DNA from: Kushneria aurantia DSM 21353
GTDB taxonomy: Bacteria; Pseudomonadota; Gammaproteobacteria; Pseudomonadales; Halomonadaceae
Direction of reading: 5' to 3'
Assembly: GCF_000382245.1 (NCBI RefSeq)
Contig: NZ_KB907875.1
Location: 37,766-101,765 of the forward strand
Length of the DNA stretch: 64,000 nucleotides
The notes under the pieces are model-generated. The model saw nothing but the letters and a program-made list of their open reading frames with translations. It had not been told where the DNA came from and ran no database searches. The position numbers were made by a program, and so were the translations under genes. This document shows, in pieces, positions 64,000 to 64,000 of this stretch; position 1 is the stretch's first letter, and each line of letters starts with the position of its first letter.

Positions 64000-64000
64000 C

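Noticed and set aside
1..64000. tRNA or rRNA genes, CRISPR arrays, integrases, IS elements or prophage genes
   Set aside because: I looked for their typical signatures by eye and saw none; a tRNAscan or IS search would be needed to be certain.

Overview
The window is about 62% GC chromosomal DNA from a moderately halophilic gammaproteobacterium, most likely a member of the Halomonadaceae (Halomonas/Salinicola/Kushneria-like). The basis is the gammaproteobacterial gene orders (rppH-ptsP-lgt-thyA-folA; nrdR-ribD-ribBX-ribH-nusB-thiL-pgpA; hslR-hslO), an acidic porin, and a heavy investment in quaternary-amine and glucosylglycerate osmolyte genes. The genus assignment is inference. No rRNA, tRNA, CRISPR array, integrase or IS element was found.

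Layout. 1-2.6 kb: AaeXA-type efflux genes and a general porin. 3.0-9.0 kb: proQ-like gene, folA, thyA, lgt, ptsP, rppH. 9.1-20.2 kb: HAD phosphatase, a Helicobacter-type malate:quinone oxidoreductase, dsbB, gshA, tex, a parDE toxin-antitoxin pair with a frameshifted toxin, pckA, and the heat-shock pair hslR-hslO behind a good sigma-32 promoter. 20.4-25.8 kb: nudE, then a more accessory-looking stretch with two paralogous secreted proteins built on a GRQGxSAQMEST repeat, a candidate small RNA between them, two glycosyltransferases and a ParB-like gene. 25.9-37.2 kb: DhaK-DhaL kinase, a Lon protease, a DUF945 protein and the riboflavin/nusB/thiL/pgpA block. 37.6-38.3 kb: two GlsB-like small membrane proteins.

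38.4-49.3 kb is a quaternary-amine catabolic region. It holds a gamma-butyrobetaine-hydroxylase-type Fe(II)/2OG dioxygenase and a second dioxygenase translationally coupled to an HD-domain metalloprotein with the ligand set of PhnZ/MIOX-type diiron oxygenases (a TmpA/TmpB-like pair). It also holds two orphan OpuAC-type quaternary-amine binding proteins, two GlxA-type AraC regulators, and the carnitine operon cdhC-cdhA-cdhB plus an alpha/beta hydrolase. All these routes could converge on glycine betaine. Upstream of three units (dioxygenase 1, binding protein 2, cdhC) lies the same array of four CGTC-like half-sites spaced 10-11-10 bp, a plausible operator for an AraC-family activator.

49.3-56.9 kb: a TerC-family transporter under a yybP-ykoY (Mn2+) riboswitch, and the glucosylglycerate locus: a GH13_18 phosphorylase facing gpgS-gpgP, with an ExeM/NucH-like nuclease lacking a signal peptide between them. 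57.2-58.9 kb: a second, E. coli-type malate:quinone oxidoreductase. 59.0-64.0 kb: the rfbBACD-manC operon making dTDP-L-rhamnose and GDP-mannose for surface polysaccharide.
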